Below are positions 54,961-63,081 of a DNA stretch of 64,000 nucleotides, piece after piece. A model generated the notes under the pieces. It was given only the letters and a program-made list of their open reading frames with translations, was not told where the DNA came from and searched no databases. Position 1 is the stretch's first letter; every line of letters starts with the position of its first letter. This stretch comes from Zoogloea sp. LCSB751 (GTDB taxonomy: Bacteria > Pseudomonadota > Gammaproteobacteria > Burkholderiales > Rhodocyclaceae). Both the position numbers and the translations under genes were made by a program. Where the stretch lies: positions 116,424-180,423 of the forward strand of contig NZ_MWUM01000010.1 in the NCBI RefSeq assembly GCF_002028455.1, read 5' to 3'.

Positions 54961-56418
54961 TCACGCCCAATACGGAAGGTATTCGGCGAATTTGTTGCCC
55001 ACGCTGTCGTCTTTGCGCTTGATGCGCCCGGCGTCGACAGCATCGGAAATCAGATTGGTGATCTGGTTGCGCTGCCGCTCGCTGACCTTGAAGCGGGCCC
55101 GCAGCGTGGTGTTGGTCAAGGTCTGGCTGGAGTAATACTGGATGACTGCGTGCTGGTAGCAGGCTTCGATGCGTTCGGCCTGGGGCATGTTCGCAAACTT
55201 GCGAGGGGCATGAAGCGTGACCTGAAAAGCGTTTTCCAGCGGTGTAAATACAACGGGCGGCATTCCGAACAACTCGACTGCAGAAACGATTTTCTGGAAG
55301 CCAGTGCCTCGCTCCTCGCAGATTCTGCATAGCCGGAACTTGGAGGCGAGCAGTTCATTGCGGGATTCCGGCGTGGTGCCAATCAGACGGTCGGGACGCT
55401 TGCCGGGCAGCAGCTTGCCAGGGTTGGTGAAGGTGATTCTATCTTCGTAAATTTCGATCGTTGGCCCGGCGCCAGTGACCGTGAAATCCTGGTGAATGAG
55501 CGCATTGGCAATTAACTCCCGGAGCGCAATTTCGGGATAGACACTGACCTGCTCACGTAACGATTGCTGAATGACCTCGGAGTGCGGCAGCACACGCTTC
55601 AGGTAGCCAATCAAGCCTTCGAAGCCGACCGCGTAACCTTTATGGCCAAGTAGCTCATCGATGGTGTCGACCTTGTTTGTGCCTTTGTAGCGGATGACGC
55701 GAATTCCCTTGCGGCTGAGCGAATCGAAGCTCTGCAGTTCTCGTGCTGCCGCAATACCACCGAAGTTGGTGATGTAGTAGCCGTTGCCGTCGGGTTCGAT
55801 CAGGCTTTCATCGACCAGCCAGCGCATGAGCTCAGTAGTATCGTCCGGCAAGGGGCGTTGGAGCAGCTTGGCGATAGTGGTCAGATCAAGGCGGGCGATG
55901 ACTTCATCCGCCGGCAGCAGGGGCGAGGCCCGTAATTCCTCCCAGCGTGGGGCCTGACTGTGCAGCATGAGTGATCCGATCTCGTTGCGAGATGCTTTTC
56001 TCGTACTGCCGCCTGAACGTATCCATGCGTCCTCGATGCTCTTGCCCCGGCGGTGAGCCGGTTTGTTGGTTTGTTCCCGGATATGCACGAACAACAGGGC
56101 TGCGCCGTCTATGTCCACAATGGCGTGATCCAGTACGAGGGGTGGCTCAACTGCATCCCGCCCGATATTGGTCAGCCGGGTGATGATTTCCTGGACCTGT
56201 TGCTGGTCTACGCCGATCAGTCGGGCATCCGTATCCTCGACACCGAAGACAAGATAGCCGCCATTGGGGTGGTTCGCGAACGCGATCAGGTGCTCGGCCA
56301 GACGCTCCTTGTTTTCGGAAAGGCTGGCCTTCCAGTCGAGTTCGTTGATTTCATGGGGCACAGGTTCGCGGCTGGCGTGCAGATACGCCACGGCCTGTTT
56401 GATCCAGTGTTTATCCAT
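54961..56418 (-). CDS. AlbA_2/Schlafen-type putative DNA-binding ATPase-like protein
   Basis: A 485-residue protein. The N-terminal AlbA_2 domain has ELDWKASLSENKERLAEHLI and GGYLVFGVEDTD (residues 26-63). A central GHKL-type region has IALRELIANALIHQDFT and ITFTNPGKL, and the C terminus holds a winged-helix-like end. Such proteins are annotated as putative transcriptional regulators or helicase-related and are frequent in defence and mobile regions. Its base composition is clearly less GC-rich than the neighbours, suggesting acquisition. It stands alone on the minus strand, with a large inverted repeat 125 bp beyond its start. Confidence 0.82.
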   Translation of the reverse strand: MDKHWIKQAVAYLHASREPVPHEINELDWKASLSENKERLAEHLIAFANHPNGGYLVFGVEDTDARLIGVDQQQVQEIITRLTNIGRDAVEPPLVLDHAIVDIDGAALLFVHIREQTNKPAHRRGKSIEDAWIRSGGSTRKASRNEIGSLMLHSQAPRWEELRASPLLPADEVIARLDLTTIAKLLQRPLPDDTTELMRWLVDESLIEPDGNGYYITNFGGIAAARELQSFDSLSRKGIRVIRYKGTNKVDTIDELLGHKGYAVGFEGLIGYLKRVLPHSEVIQQSLREQVSVYPEIALRELIANALIHQDFTVTGAGPTIEIYEDRITFTNPGKLLPGKRPDRLIGTTPESRNELLASKFRLCRICEERGTGFQKIVSAVELFGMPPVVFTPLENAFQVTLHAPRKFANMPQAERIEACYQHAVIQYYSSQTLTNTTLRARFKVSERQRNQITNLISDAVDAGRIKRKDDSVGNKFAEYLPYWA

Positions 56419-56542
56419 GTGATAGCAGCTCTTTGATTGTCAAAGAAAAATACGTTATGTCGTTTTTCGGATGTGATAACACACGCTGATTCTGCCGGCC
56501 TTCCCCTTGCCGGATCGCTTCCATCAACTCCCAGCGTAGCCG

Positions 56543-56586
56543 CCTGCCCGTACGCCACTAAGCAGACGTGCTAGCGTACGGGCAGG
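56543..56586. repeat. Long inverted repeat, 13-base perfect arms
   Basis: CCTGCCCGTACGC (56543-56555) and GCGTACGGGCAGG (56574-56586) enclose an 18-base loop. It lies 7 bp past the enoyl-CoA hydratase stop (minus strand) and upstream of the AlbA_2 gene. No T run follows on either strand. It may be a terminator-like hairpin or mark the edge of an inserted segment. Confidence 0.65.
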
Positions 56587-56593
56587 GGGATGT

Positions 56594-57373
56594 TCAGCGG
56601 CCGGTGTAGGTGGCTGGGCGCTTTTCGAGGAAGGCGTTAACCGCCTCCTTGAAGTCTTCCGTGGCCGCGCAGGTGGCGAAGCCCTGACGCTCGGCGTCCA
56701 GCTGGCCGGCGAAATCCCGTTCGATGGAGCGGCGCATCAGCTGCTTGAGGGTGCCCTGGGCGATCGGCGCGCCGGCGGCCAGACGGTGGGCCAGCCTGTC
56801 GGTTTCCGCGGTCAGCTGGTCGGCCGCCACGACGCGGCTCACCAGGCCCAGGCGCTGGGCTTCGGCGGCGTCGATGGGGTCGGACAGCAGCGCGATCTCC
56901 AGCGCCTTGTGCAGGCCGACGGTGCGCGGCAGGCTCCACGAGGCGCCGAGATCGCAGCAGGTGCCCAGATTGACGTAGGCGAAGTTGAAGCGGGTGGTGT
57001 CGGCGGCGACGACCAGGTCGCAGGCCAGCGCCATGCTCATGCCGGCACCGGCCACCGGGCCCTGGATGCTGGCTATCACCGGCGCGCGCAGGCCGGCGAT
57101 GATCTGCATGCTCTCGTTGAGCGGCGCGATCAGCGTGTTCGGCACCGCCGCCGGGTCGTCGCGGAACTGGGCGATGTCGCCGCCGGCCATGAAGGAGCGG
57201 CCTTCGCCGCTGAGGATCAGCACGCGCAGCGCCGGATCGTCCTGCAGGCGGCGCAGGGCGGCCAGCAGGGCCTGGGCGGTGGCGGTGTCGATGGCGTTGA
57301 GAACCTTAGGGCGGTTGAAGTGCAGGCGGTGGATGCCGCCGTCGCGGCTTTCGATGATCGGGCTGTCGCTCAT
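56594..57373 (-). CDS. Enoyl-CoA hydratase/isomerase family protein
   Basis: A 259-residue crotonase-fold protein: LHFNRPKVLNAIDTATAQAL, SGEGRSFMAGGDIAQF forming the first half of the oxyanion hole, and IASIQGPVAGAGMSMALACD forming the second. The catalytic Glu positions of classical hydratases are not clear (NLGTCCDLGASWSLPR replaces the usual GxxPGxGGxxxLxR), so isomerase or hydrolase activity is possible. It is the last gene of a leftward beta-oxidation-like unit, 35 bases after an SDR. Confidence 0.87.
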   Translation of the reverse strand: MSDSPIIESRDGGIHRLHFNRPKVLNAIDTATAQALLAALRRLQDDPALRVLILSGEGRSFMAGGDIAQFRDDPAAVPNTLIAPLNESMQIIAGLRAPVIASIQGPVAGAGMSMALACDLVVAADTTRFNFAYVNLGTCCDLGASWSLPRTVGLHKALEIALLSDPIDAAEAQRLGLVSRVVAADQLTAETDRLAHRLAAGAPIAQGTLKQLMRRSIERDFAGQLDAERQGFATCAATEDFKEAVNAFLEKRPATYTGR

Positions 57374-57408
57374 GCTGGGGTCTCCTGTTGTCGTTGTCGA
57401 AAGGCTTT

Positions 57409-58191
57409 TTACATCGGCAGCTGCGGGCCGGCGGTGACGGTGACGCCGCCGTCCACCACCAGGCCGTGGCCGGTGATGAAATCGGCTTCGTCGCTGGCCA
57501 GCAGCAGCGCGGCGCGGGCGATGTCCTCGGGGCGGCCGAGGCGCTTGACGGCGGCGGCTTGCTCCCACTGGGCGCGGACTTCCGGCACGGCGAAGAGGCC
57601 GGCCGTCATGTTGGTCTCGATCGCGCCGGGCAGCAGGTAGTTGGCAGTGATGCCGAAGCGGCCGACTTCCTTGGCGATGGTCTTGGTCAGGCCGGCGACG
57701 GCGTGCTTGGAGGCCGCGTAGGCGCCGCAGCTGTGATCGGTGAAGTGGGCGAGGATGGAGCCGGTGTTGATGATGCGTCCGCGGCCGGTGCTCTTGGCGC
57801 GTTCGATCAGCACCGGGATGGCATGGCGGCAGGTGCGCATCACGGCGTGGACGTTCACCTCGAAGGCCCGCGCCCAGTCTTCGTCGGGCATTGCGGACAC
57901 CGGCGAAACCGGCACGACGCCGGCGTTGTTGAAGAGAATGTCGAGGCCGCCGAATTTTTCCAGCGCCAGTGCGACCATCTGCTGCGGTGCGTCGGCGGCG
58001 GTGACGTCCACCGCCAGCGCGGCGATGCGCGGCTGGCCGGCGTAGATGCTGAGGATGGCCGATTCGGGCCGGTCCACGGCCACTACCGCGGCGCCTTCGG
58101 CGGCGAACAGTTCGACGGTGGCGCGGCCGATGCCGGAGGCGCCGCCGGTGATGATGGCTACGCGGCCGGCCAGGCGTTGGGATGTGTTCAT
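57409..58191 (-). CDS. Short-chain dehydrogenase/reductase (SDR)
   Basis: A 260-residue classical SDR: GRVAIITGGASGIGRATVEL (residues 9-28), VDRPES after beta-2 (NAD), NNAGVVPV, NTGSILAHF, catalytic YAASKHAVAGLTK and LLPGAIETNM. It may be the 3-hydroxyacyl-CoA or ring-alcohol dehydrogenase of the leftward unit. A 98-bp spacer separates it from the phosphatase gene upstream, so a separate promoter is possible, though none is evident. Confidence 0.87.
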   Translation of the reverse strand: MNTSQRLAGRVAIITGGASGIGRATVELFAAEGAAVVAVDRPESAILSIYAGQPRIAALAVDVTAADAPQQMVALALEKFGGLDILFNNAGVVPVSPVSAMPDEDWARAFEVNVHAVMRTCRHAIPVLIERAKSTGRGRIINTGSILAHFTDHSCGAYAASKHAVAGLTKTIAKEVGRFGITANYLLPGAIETNMTAGLFAVPEVRAQWEQAAAVKRLGRPEDIARAALLLASDEADFITGHGLVVDGGVTVTAGPQLPM

Positions 58192-58289
58192 GCTGTTGTC
58201 TCGCTCCTTTGTGGATGGGCTCAGCCTCGAAACAGGTCGGGCTGTTTTTCTGTGATCTTACCTGTGCGTCGTGATGCTCGCCTCGTCCG

Positions 58290-58994
58290 TCAGTGCGCGC
58301 GGAAGCGGCGGTAGATCTTCTCCATCACCATCAGCGGGTCGTCGGCGCGCAGCGGGTCGTAGGGGGCGATGTTCACCGCGCGCAGCCAGGCGCGCTGCAC
58401 GCGGCCGTCGGCCACGTCGAGTTCGATGATGTTGATGCACGCCGGGTCCTGCTCGATGGCGCGGATGGCGGGGAGGCCGGCGCCGGTGACGTGGGTCAGC
58501 AGCACGCGGTTGACGCCGTCGTGGGCGACGACGAGGGCGTTGCGCCAGTCGTCGCGGGCGATCAGCGCGTCCCAAGCGGCGTGTACACGGTTCGCCAGGT
58601 CCTGCCAGCGTTCGCCGCGGATGAAGGCGCCGTCGGGGTCCCCAGCGCTCTCGTAGGCGTAGCCGATCTCCTGTTCCTGCTCGTCCGGCGGGATCTCGCG
58701 CAGGCGGCCGGCGCGCACTTCCTTCAGGCGTGGCTCCTCGGCCAGCGGCAGGGCGCGTTCGCCGAGCACGATGCGGGCGGTCTCGACGGTGCGCGTGAGG
58801 CCCGAGCAGACGGCCAGGTCGAAGGGGATGTCGGCCAGCAGCGCGGCGCTGGCGGCGGCCTGTTCGCGGCCGCGGGGGGTGAGCGGGACGGTGCGCGGGT
58901 CTAGGGGCGTGCCGTCGGCGCTGAAATAGCTGACTTCCGCGTGGCGCATCAGGTAGATGCGGCGGCGGCAGGCGGTGCCGGGTAGGGCGGGCAT
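58290..58994 (-). CDS. Histidine phosphatase superfamily protein
   Basis: A 234-residue phosphoglycerate mutase-like protein. The phosphohistidine motif is IYLMRHAEVSYF (about residues 14-25, an RHA variant of RHG), with CSGLTRTVETARIV and the second His in VVAHDGVNRVLL. These enzymes dephosphorylate small metabolites or proteins. Its role beside beta-oxidation genes is unclear. A start at 58994 with GGAG upstream is preferred to 59030. Confidence 0.85.
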   Translation of the reverse strand: MPALPGTACRRRIYLMRHAEVSYFSADGTPLDPRTVPLTPRGREQAAASAALLADIPFDLAVCSGLTRTVETARIVLGERALPLAEEPRLKEVRAGRLREIPPDEQEQEIGYAYESAGDPDGAFIRGERWQDLANRVHAAWDALIARDDWRNALVVAHDGVNRVLLTHVTGAGLPAIRAIEQDPACINIIELDVADGRVQRAWLRAVNIAPYDPLRADDPLMVMEKIYRRFRAH

Positions 58995-59088
58995 GGGCAG
59001 GCTCCGGTATGCCGGCGGGCGGTGGCCCACCGGCAGGCAAGCGGCCCACCGGGGCCGGACTGTGCGGCTGACCGGCTCCGGCGGGTGA

Positions 59089-59107
59089 GGGCACCCGAAA
59101 GGTGCCC
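59089..59107 (-). terminator. Stem-loop after 3-hydroxyacyl-CoA dehydrogenase gene
   Basis: GGGCACC and GGTGCCC arms around CGAAA, 11 bases beyond the stop of the leftward gene. No T run follows, so termination would be weak or the structure may protect the transcript. Confidence 0.45.
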
Positions 59108-59117
59108 CCGATGACGA

Positions 59118-59969
59118 TCAGTCGTACTTGTAGAAGCCCTGGCCGCTCTTGCGGCCCAGGTAGCCGGCATCCACCATTTCCTTCAGCAGCGGGGCCGGGC
59201 GGTACTTGGGATCGTTGAAGCCGTCGTAGAAGACTTCCATCACCGCCAGCATGGTGTCCAGGCCGATCAGGTCGGCGAGGGCCAGCGGGCCGATCGGTTG
59301 GTTGCAGCCAAGCTTCATGCCGGCGTCGATGTCCTCGGCGGTGGCGAGGCCTTCCTGCAGCGCGAAGATCGCTTCGTTGATCATCGGGCACAGGATGCGG
59401 TTCACCACGAAGCCCGGGCTGTTCTTGGCGGTGATCGGGGTCTTGCCGATGGCGGTGGCGAACGCCTGCGCGGCGGCCAGCGTCGCGTCGGAGGTCTGCA
59501 GGCCGCGGATCAGCTCGACCAGGGCCATCATCGGCACCGGGTTGAAGAAGTGCATGCCGATGAAGCGCTCCGGCGACGACACGGTGGCGGCCAGCTTGGT
59601 GATGGAGATCGACGAGGTGTTGGTGGCGATCAACGTGGTGGCCGGCACGATGCTGTCGATTTCCTTGAGGATGCGCAGCTTGAGACCCTCGTTCTCGGTG
59701 GCGGCCTCGATGACCAGCTCGGTGGCGGCCAGGTCGGCGTAGGCGGTGGTGCCGCGGATGCGGGCCAGCGCGGCGTCCTTGTCGGCGGCGCTGATCTTTT
59801 CCTTCTTGACCATGCGGTCGAGGCTGCCGGCGACGGTCTTGACGCCGCGTTCGACGGCTTCGGTGGAGATGTCCACCATCACCACGTTGATGCCGGCCAG
59901 CGCACAGACCTGCGCGATGCCGTTGCCCATGGTGCCGGCGCCGATCACGCCGATGTTTTGAATTGCCAT
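59118..59969 (-). CDS. 3-hydroxybutyryl/3-hydroxyacyl-CoA dehydrogenase
   Basis: A 283-residue enzyme of standard length for the family. NAD motif IGVIGAGTMGNGIAQV (residues 6-21), catalytic His in SPERFIGMHFFNPVPMM, NSPGFVVNRI, and LGCNQPIGPLALADLIGLD. It oxidises 3-hydroxyacyl-CoA to 3-ketoacyl-CoA. AGGAG precedes the ATG at 59969. A thiolase gene lies 37 bases upstream in the same direction, giving consecutive beta-oxidation steps. Confidence 0.92.
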   Translation of the reverse strand: MAIQNIGVIGAGTMGNGIAQVCALAGINVVMVDISTEAVERGVKTVAGSLDRMVKKEKISAADKDAALARIRGTTAYADLAATELVIEAATENEGLKLRILKEIDSIVPATTLIATNTSSISITKLAATVSSPERFIGMHFFNPVPMMALVELIRGLQTSDATLAAAQAFATAIGKTPITAKNSPGFVVNRILCPMINEAIFALQEGLATAEDIDAGMKLGCNQPIGPLALADLIGLDTMLAVMEVFYDGFNDPKYRPAPLLKEMVDAGYLGRKSGQGFYKYD

Positions 59970-60006
59970 GCTGTTGCTCCTGTTTGCGTAGTTTTTAAGA
60001 ACTTTT

Positions 60007-61191
60007 TTAAACGCGTTCGAAGATGGCGGCGATGCCCTGTCCGCCACCGATGCACATGGTCACCAGGGCATAACGGCCCCCCGTGCGGTGGAGCTCGTAG
60101 ATGGCCTTGGTGGTGATGATGGCTCCGGTCGCTCCCACCGGATGCCCCAGGGAGATCCCCGAGCCGTTGGGATTGACGCGGGCCGGATCGAGGTCCAGTT
60201 CCCGTGTCACGGCGCAGGCCTGGGCTGCAAAAGCCTCGTTGGACTCGATGACGTCCAGATCTGCGACGGACAGCCCGGTGCGCTGCAGCACCAGGCGGGT
60301 GGCGGGAACGGGGCCGATGCCCATGTACAGCGGTTCGACGCCAGCGTGAGCATACCCGACAAGTCGGGCCAGCGGCTTGAGACCAAGCGCTGCCGCGCGT
60401 TTCGCCTCGGCCAGCACCACCGCTGCGCCGCCGTCGTTGAGCCCAGAGGCATTGCCCGGGGTGACGCTGCCGTCCTTCTGGAAAATGGCTTTCATCTTGG
60501 CCAGGGCTTCCAGCGTGACGTCCGGGCGCACGTGCTCGTCGGTGTCGAAAAGTGCGGTGCCCTTGCGGGTCTTCACCTCCACCGCGGCGATCTGCTCGCG
60601 GAAGCGCCCCTCGGCGATGGCGCGGGCGGCACGCTGCTGGCTTTCCAGCGCCAGCGCGTCCTGCATCTCGCGGCTGATGCCGTAGCGGGCGGCGACGTTC
60701 TCGGCGGTGATGCCCATGTGCACCTTCTGCCACGGGTCGTGGAGGATGCCGTTCATGTAGTCGAGGACCGGCGCGTCGCCCATGCGGGCGCCCCAGCGCA
60801 GGGTCGGGATGATGTAGGGGCCGCGGCTCATGGATTCGGCGCCGCCGCCCACCGCGATGTCGGTGTCGCCGAGCAGGATGGCCTGGGCCGCCGACACGAT
60901 GGCCTGCAGGCCGGAGCCGCACAGGCGGTTGACGTTGAAGGCCGGGGTTTCCTGCGGGATGCCCGCGTCGATCGCGGCGACGCGGCTCAGGTAGGCATCG
61001 CGGGGCTCGGTGGGGATCACGTTGCCCATCACCACGTGGCCGACCTCGCGGGGATCGACGCCGGAACGGGCCAGCGCGGCGCTGACCGCGGTGGTGCCGA
61101 GCTGGCAGAGGGGAATGTCCTTGAGGCTGCCGCCGTAGGTGCCGATGGCGGTGCGGGCGGCACCGACGACGAGGATTTCACGCTGGGTCAT
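60007..61191 (-). CDS. Acetyl-CoA C-acyltransferase (thiolase)
   Basis: A 394-residue thiolase II-type enzyme with all catalytic residues: C91 in NRLCGSGLQA, the GHPVGATGA His and the C-terminal CIGGGQG Cys. It also has ESNEAFAAQACAV. It cleaves or forms 3-ketoacyl-CoA and resembles PhaA/BktB. It is the first gene of the leftward unit, with a 28-bp palindrome of the AACAAAC class 65 bp upstream (61256-61283). In contrast to the protein at 43612, its active site is canonical. Confidence 0.93.
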   Translation of the reverse strand: MTQREILVVGAARTAIGTYGGSLKDIPLCQLGTTAVSAALARSGVDPREVGHVVMGNVIPTEPRDAYLSRVAAIDAGIPQETPAFNVNRLCGSGLQAIVSAAQAILLGDTDIAVGGGAESMSRGPYIIPTLRWGARMGDAPVLDYMNGILHDPWQKVHMGITAENVAARYGISREMQDALALESQQRAARAIAEGRFREQIAAVEVKTRKGTALFDTDEHVRPDVTLEALAKMKAIFQKDGSVTPGNASGLNDGGAAVVLAEAKRAAALGLKPLARLVGYAHAGVEPLYMGIGPVPATRLVLQRTGLSVADLDVIESNEAFAAQACAVTRELDLDPARVNPNGSGISLGHPVGATGAIITTKAIYELHRTGGRYALVTMCIGGGQGIAAIFERV

Positions 61192-61255
61192 GGTCTGCTT
61201 TTCCGTATGCGGGTTGGTCTTGGCCGGCGCAAGCCGGCGGGTGGATCGATGTTAT

Positions 61256-61283
61256 CAAACAAACAATCTAGATGGTTTGTTTG
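61256..61283. promoter_or_regulatory. Operator-like motif, site G (extended palindrome)
   Basis: CAAACAAAC (61256-61264) and GTTTGTTTG (61275-61283) flank a near-palindromic centre ATCTAGAT, with one mismatch pair in 28 bp. It also contains an AACAAACAA-TC-TAGATGGTT match to the recurring motif. It lies in the 430-bp divergent spacer between thiolase (-) and pntAA (+). Confidence 0.65.
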
Positions 61284-61453
61284 TTGTGTGGGGTGGTGGC
61301 ATCGCGTTCTGACCTGGCTGGGTGTCTGGGTGTCTGGGCGTCCCTTCATGAGCCTCGTGCTTCCCCTTCACGCATTCCCACGCTTGCATCATCAACCTGC
61401 AGAAATTTCATCGAGGGACTTGGCAGCCAGCCTTTTTGTTCGTAATATAAAAA

Positions 61454-61473
61454 AACGAACACGACGGTTTGTT
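61454..61473. promoter_or_regulatory. Operator-like motif, site H
   Basis: AACGAACAC-GA-CGGTTTGTT, 14 of 18 matches to the recurring motif, 148 bp upstream of pntAA. A TGTTCGT/ACGAACA inverted pair overlaps its left half. Confidence 0.5.
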
Positions 61474-61546
61474 TTGTTGTGTGTCGGAAGGTGTGTCTCC
61501 CTGCTGGTAAGCGTGACCCTCTCCCTAGCGCTTATGGGCATTTTCA

Positions 61547-61596
61547 CCAGGTTGTCCGCGCAATGCGGGCAACCTGGACTTTCTTCCAGAAGAAAG
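61547..61596 (+). promoter_or_regulatory. Two adjacent hairpins in the pntAA leader
   Basis: A 13-base stem with one mismatch (61547-61559 with 61565-61577) and a GCAAT loop is followed at once by a perfect inverted repeat CTTTCTTC-CA-GAAGAAAG (61579-61596). Together they end 25 bases before the pntAA ATG. They could form an attenuator-like leader or a regulator site. Confidence 0.45.
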
Positions 61597-61621
61597 GGGA
61601 CAGACCGGAACACGCGGGAGC

Positions 61622-62770
61622 ATGTCCACACAAGAGAACCGGCAGATGCCTCTGACCATCGGATTTGCAGCAGAAACCCTGTCCGGCGAACGGCGCTTGC
61701 CCGTGGTGCCGGACGTGGCCAAGAAATACCAGGGCCTCGGTGCCCGCCTCCTCATGCAGAAGGGTGCCGGCCGGCTTGCCCACTACCGCGATGACAGCTT
61801 CGCCGACGTGGCCTTCGTCGACAGCGCCGCCGAGACGTATGCCGGCGCTGACATCCTGTGCTGCGTGCAGCCGCCGTCCGCCGAACTGATTTCCACCCTC
61901 AAGCCGGGCAGCGTGCTGGTCGGCCTGCTGCAGCCCTGGGGCGATGCGGCCCGCGCCCGCCTGCTGGCCGAGCGCAACATCACCGCCTTCGCGCTGGAAT
62001 TGCTGCCGCGCATCAGCCGCGCCCAGAGCATGGACGTGCTGTCCAGCCAGGCCGCGGTGACCGGCTACGAATGCGCGCTGATCGCCGCCGACCATTCGCC
62101 GCGCTTCTTCCCGATGCTGACCTACGCCGCCGGCACCATCCGCCCGGCCCGCGTGCTGGTGATCGGCGCCGGCGTGGCCGGCCTGCAGGCCATCGCCACC
62201 GCCCGCCGCATCGGCGCGATGGTCGAGGCCTACGACGTGCGCCCGGAAACCCGCGAGCAGATCGAATCCCTCGGCGCCAAGTTCGTCGATACCGGCGTGT
62301 CGGCGGCCGGCAGCGGCGGCTACGCCCGCGAGCTGACCGCGGAGGAAAAGGCGAAGCAGGCCGAGCGCCTGGCCAAGGCGGTGGCCCAGTGCGATGCGCT
62401 GATCACCACCGCGGCGATCCCCGGCAGGAAGGCGCCGGTGATCGTCACCGCCGACATGGTGGCGCGCATGAAGCCCGGCGCGGTGGTGGTCGACATGGCC
62501 GCCGAGACCGGCGGCAACGTGGAAGGCACGGTCGCCGGTGAGAAGACCTGGGTCGGCGACGTGCTGATCGTCGGCCCGACCCACATCGCCAGCCGCATGC
62601 CGGCCCACGCCTCGGAAATGCTGGCCAAGAACTACTTCAACTTCATCAGCCCCTTCGTCAAGGACGGCGCCGTGGCGCTGGACTGGGACGACGAAGTGAT
62701 CGCCGGGGCCTGCCTCACCCATGCCGGCGAAGTACGCCACGCCGGTGTCCGCCAGGCCCTCGGCCTTTGA
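61622..62770 (+). CDS. pntAA: NAD(P) transhydrogenase subunit alpha, part 1
   Basis: A 382-residue NAD(H)-binding domain I of the proton-translocating transhydrogenase: ETLSGERRLPVVPDV, the RISRAQSMDVLSSQAAVTGYE region, Rossmann motif VIGAGVAGLQAIATARRIGA, and the EAYDVRPETREQIESLGAKFVD stretch. The enzyme transfers hydride between NAD and NADP, driven by proton flow, and usually makes NADPH. This is the three-gene bacterial form (alpha1, alpha2, beta). The ATG at 61622 has a closely placed GGGAG; an ATG at 61646 is possible. Operator-like motifs upstream suggest co-regulation with catabolic genes. Confidence 0.92.
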   Translation: MSTQENRQMPLTIGFAAETLSGERRLPVVPDVAKKYQGLGARLLMQKGAGRLAHYRDDSFADVAFVDSAAETYAGADILCCVQPPSAELISTLKPGSVLVGLLQPWGDAARARLLAERNITAFALELLPRISRAQSMDVLSSQAAVTGYECALIAADHSPRFFPMLTYAAGTIRPARVLVIGAGVAGLQAIATARRIGAMVEAYDVRPETREQIESLGAKFVDTGVSAAGSGGYARELTAEEKAKQAERLAKAVAQCDALITTAAIPGRKAPVIVTADMVARMKPGAVVVDMAAETGGNVEGTVAGEKTWVGDVLIVGPTHIASRMPAHASEMLAKNYFNFISPFVKDGAVALDWDDEVIAGACLTHAGEVRHAGVRQALGL

Positions 62771-62784
62771 TCCAGGAGAACGCA

Positions 62785-63081
62785 ATGGAAGGTCTGGTCT
62801 ATCTGTACATCTTCATGCTGGCCGGCTTCACCGGCTACGAAGTGATTTCCCGCGTGCCGGTGATCCTGCACACGCCGCTGATGTCCGGTTCCAACTTCGT
62901 GCACGGCGTGGTGCTGGTGGGCGGCATGGTGGCCCTCGGCAGCGCCGATCCGGCCGAGCCGCTGCAACTGGCGATCGGCTTCGCCGCGGTGCTGCTCGGT
63001 GCCGCCAACGCGGCCGGCGGCTACGTGGTCACCGAACGCATGCTGGCCATGTTCAAAGGCAAGAAGGAGGGCGCCCAATGA
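62785..63081 (+). CDS. pntAB: NAD(P) transhydrogenase subunit alpha, part 2 (membrane)
   Basis: A 98-residue membrane subunit with three hydrophobic segments: LVYLYIFMLAGFTGYEVI, FVHGVVLVGGMVAL and LAIGFAAVLLGAANAAGGYVV. It includes SRVPVILHTPLMSGSNFVHG and ends TERMLAMFKGKK. It forms part of the proton channel domain II. The ATG at 62785 with CAGGAG upstream is chosen over an in-frame TTG at 62767. The pntB start overlaps its stop (ATGA). Confidence 0.93.
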   Translation: MEGLVYLYIFMLAGFTGYEVISRVPVILHTPLMSGSNFVHGVVLVGGMVALGSADPAEPLQLAIGFAAVLLGAANAAGGYVVTERMLAMFKGKKEGAQ

